Positions 5,516 through 6,441 of a stretch of DNA of 6,441 bases are shown here, in pieces; positions within the stretch are counted from its first letter, which is position 1; every line of letters starts with the position of its first letter. The notes under the pieces were generated by a model. It was given only the letters and a program-made list of their open reading frames with translations. It was not told the DNA's origin and did no database searches. The position numbers and the translations under genes were made by a program. The stretch is from the NCBI GenBank assembly GCA_023429825.1, contig JAEZDC010000030.1, positions 1 through 6,441 of the forward strand, read 5' to 3'. This DNA comes from Bacteroidota bacterium (GTDB lineage Bacteria; Bacteroidota; Bacteroidia; Chitinophagales; Chitinophagaceae).

Positions 5516-6379
5516 ATGAAAACGAGAACAATAAAAAACATTCTATACGCTCAAATGATAGACATGGGTGGTATGCCGGTGAGGCAACCATTCCCTTCTG
5601 CAAAGGCGGAAAGAATAGATCCGTTTTTATTACTGCATCATGCGGATATTAAAGTGCCTAAGCATGTTGATACAAAGCATGCCGGCGTTGGCGCTCATCC
5701 CCACAGAGGGTTTTCTCCTGTAACCTTCATCTTTAAAGGTGGCGTCCATCACAAAGATTCAAGAGGGAATGATAATATCATTTATGCCGGCGGTACGCAA
5801 TGGATGAATGCCGGCATGGGAATCATACATAGTGAAAGACCACCGCATGATATTCTTGAACGAGGAAGCGAACAAGAGATCATTCAGCTATGGGTGAATA
5901 TGCCTGCTAAAAATAAAATGGATCAGCCAGCTTATTATCCTTTGACAAAAGAAGAAACACCAACGATTAACAAAGAAAATATTTCAATCAGCGTAGTAGC
6001 AGGTGAGTTAGATGGAGAGAATGGAAAGATTCCAACTTTACTTCCTGTAAACGCTTTTACTGCTGAGTTTAAGAAAGGAGGCAAATACAGTTTCCCGGTT
6101 CCTTCTTCGCATAATGCATTCGTGTATTTGCTTAAAGGAAAACTAAACGTGAATGGTACAGCAGATATAGACAAACATTTTCTTTTCTCCTTTAACCAGG
6201 ATGGCGAAGGCTTTGAGATAGAGGCGTTAGATGATTCCACTTTTCTTATTGCAACGGGAGAACCATTGAACGAACCCGTTAGCTCCCACGGTCCGTTTGT
6301 AATGAATACACAAACCGAGATCATGGAAGCATTCAGAGATTACCAGATAGGAAAGATGGGGGTATTAATAGAAGACTAA
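5516..6379 (+). CDS. Pirin family protein with pirin N- and C-terminal cupin domains
   Basis: The product is 287 residues, the usual length for the human-pirin-like branch. The N-terminal cupin shows GVGAHPHRGFSPVTFIFKG and MNAGMGIIHSERP. The metal ligands are His61, His63, His105 and Glu107, all present as in human pirin. The C-terminal pirin_C domain (about 175-285) ends with the characteristic SHGPFVMNTQTEIMEAFRDY segment. Pirins are iron-binding cupins; various members have been linked to redox sensing, transcription cofactor roles or quercetin cleavage. No specific role can be chosen here. It differs clearly from its neighbour at 4792 in length and in its C-terminal half, so the pair is two subfamilies side by side, not a fresh duplication. 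The start lies 4 bases after the previous stop, so translation is probably coupled. A gene like YceI follows after 26 bases. Confidence 0.93.
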   Translation: MKTRTIKNILYAQMIDMGGMPVRQPFPSAKAERIDPFLLLHHADIKVPKHVDTKHAGVGAHPHRGFSPVTFIFKGGVHHKDSRGNDNIIYAGGTQWMNAGMGIIHSERPPHDILERGSEQEIIQLWVNMPAKNKMDQPAYYPLTKEETPTINKENISISVVAGELDGENGKIPTLLPVNAFTAEFKKGGKYSFPVPSSHNAFVYLLKGKLNVNGTADIDKHFLFSFNQDGEGFEIEALDDSTFLIATGEPLNEPVSSHGPFVMNTQTEIMEAFRDYQIGKMGVLIED

Positions 6380-6405
6380 ATTTTTAAACATAAAAACACA
6401 TACTT

Positions 6406-6441
6406 ATGGCTAGCTACAAAATCGACGTAGATCATTCAGAC
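6406..6441 (+). CDS. 5' end of a probable YceI-family protein (cut by window edge)
   Basis: An ATG at 6406 opens 12 codons, MASYKIDVDHSD, that run off the window. The pattern (W/Y)KIDxxHS at the N-terminus is typical of YceI-like lipocalin-fold proteins, which bind isoprenoid-type lipids. YceI genes often sit beside pirin and MarR genes in Bacteroidota (from memory, not checked). No signal peptide precedes the motif, which suggests a cytoplasmic form. It lies 26 bases after the second pirin with an A-rich leader ending in AACACATACTT and no visible promoter, so it is probably the next gene of the operon. The family call rests on few residues. Confidence 0.65.
   Translation, partial: MASYKIDVDHSD

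Noticed and set aside
6380..6405. Third copy of the MarR operator before the YceI-like gene
   Set aside because: The 26-base gap holds only A-rich sequence with no TGTA..TACA palindrome.

Overview
The window looks like a chromosomal segment of a Bacteroidota bacterium, probably near the Chitinophagaceae/Sphingobacteriia; the family-level placement is inference. Three things support this. One protein ends in a gliding-motility-type (type B) type IX secretion sorting domain. Another has the Bacteroidota N-terminal motif of the form ALDVxG...KQGLWLPRV. Promoter elements match the Bacteroidota consensus TTTG / TANNTTTG. All recognisable genes are on the plus strand.

Left part (1-2704): a cell-surface or secreted protein cluster. 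It opens with the last 40 codons of a gene whose C-terminus is clearly paralogous to the gene at 1529-2704. Between the two lies a 432-residue secreted protein (143-1441) with a type B T9SS sorting domain. The 1529-2704 protein is built like a fibre: a signal peptide, the Bacteroidota head motif, a linker resembling phage tail fibres, ten hexapeptide units encoded by 18-bp repeats, and a beta-rich C-terminal domain shared with the partial paralog. I cannot assign a function to this cluster beyond surface or extracellular structure.

Middle (2830-4194): a SurA-type periplasmic chaperone with two parvulin domains, with a Bacteroidota-like -7 box just upstream. A strong rho-independent terminator (4201-4230) closes it and separates it from the next module.

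Right part (4242-6441): a regulatory and oxidative/metabolic module. It holds a MarR-family repressor, a YhhW-type pirin, a second pirin with the long pirin architecture, and the first 12 codons of a gene that resembles YceI. The MarR gene has a near-perfect promoter whose predicted start site falls on or next to the GTG start codon. A 12-bp perfect palindrome with core TGTATATACA overlaps that promoter. An almost identical sequence (TGTACATACA) recurs in front of the first pirin gene. The simplest reading is that the MarR protein represses itself and the pirin/pirin/YceI operon through a TGTAYATACA operator. This module is the most interesting testable idea here. Individual components belong to known families, and I see no clear evidence of a wholly new system.
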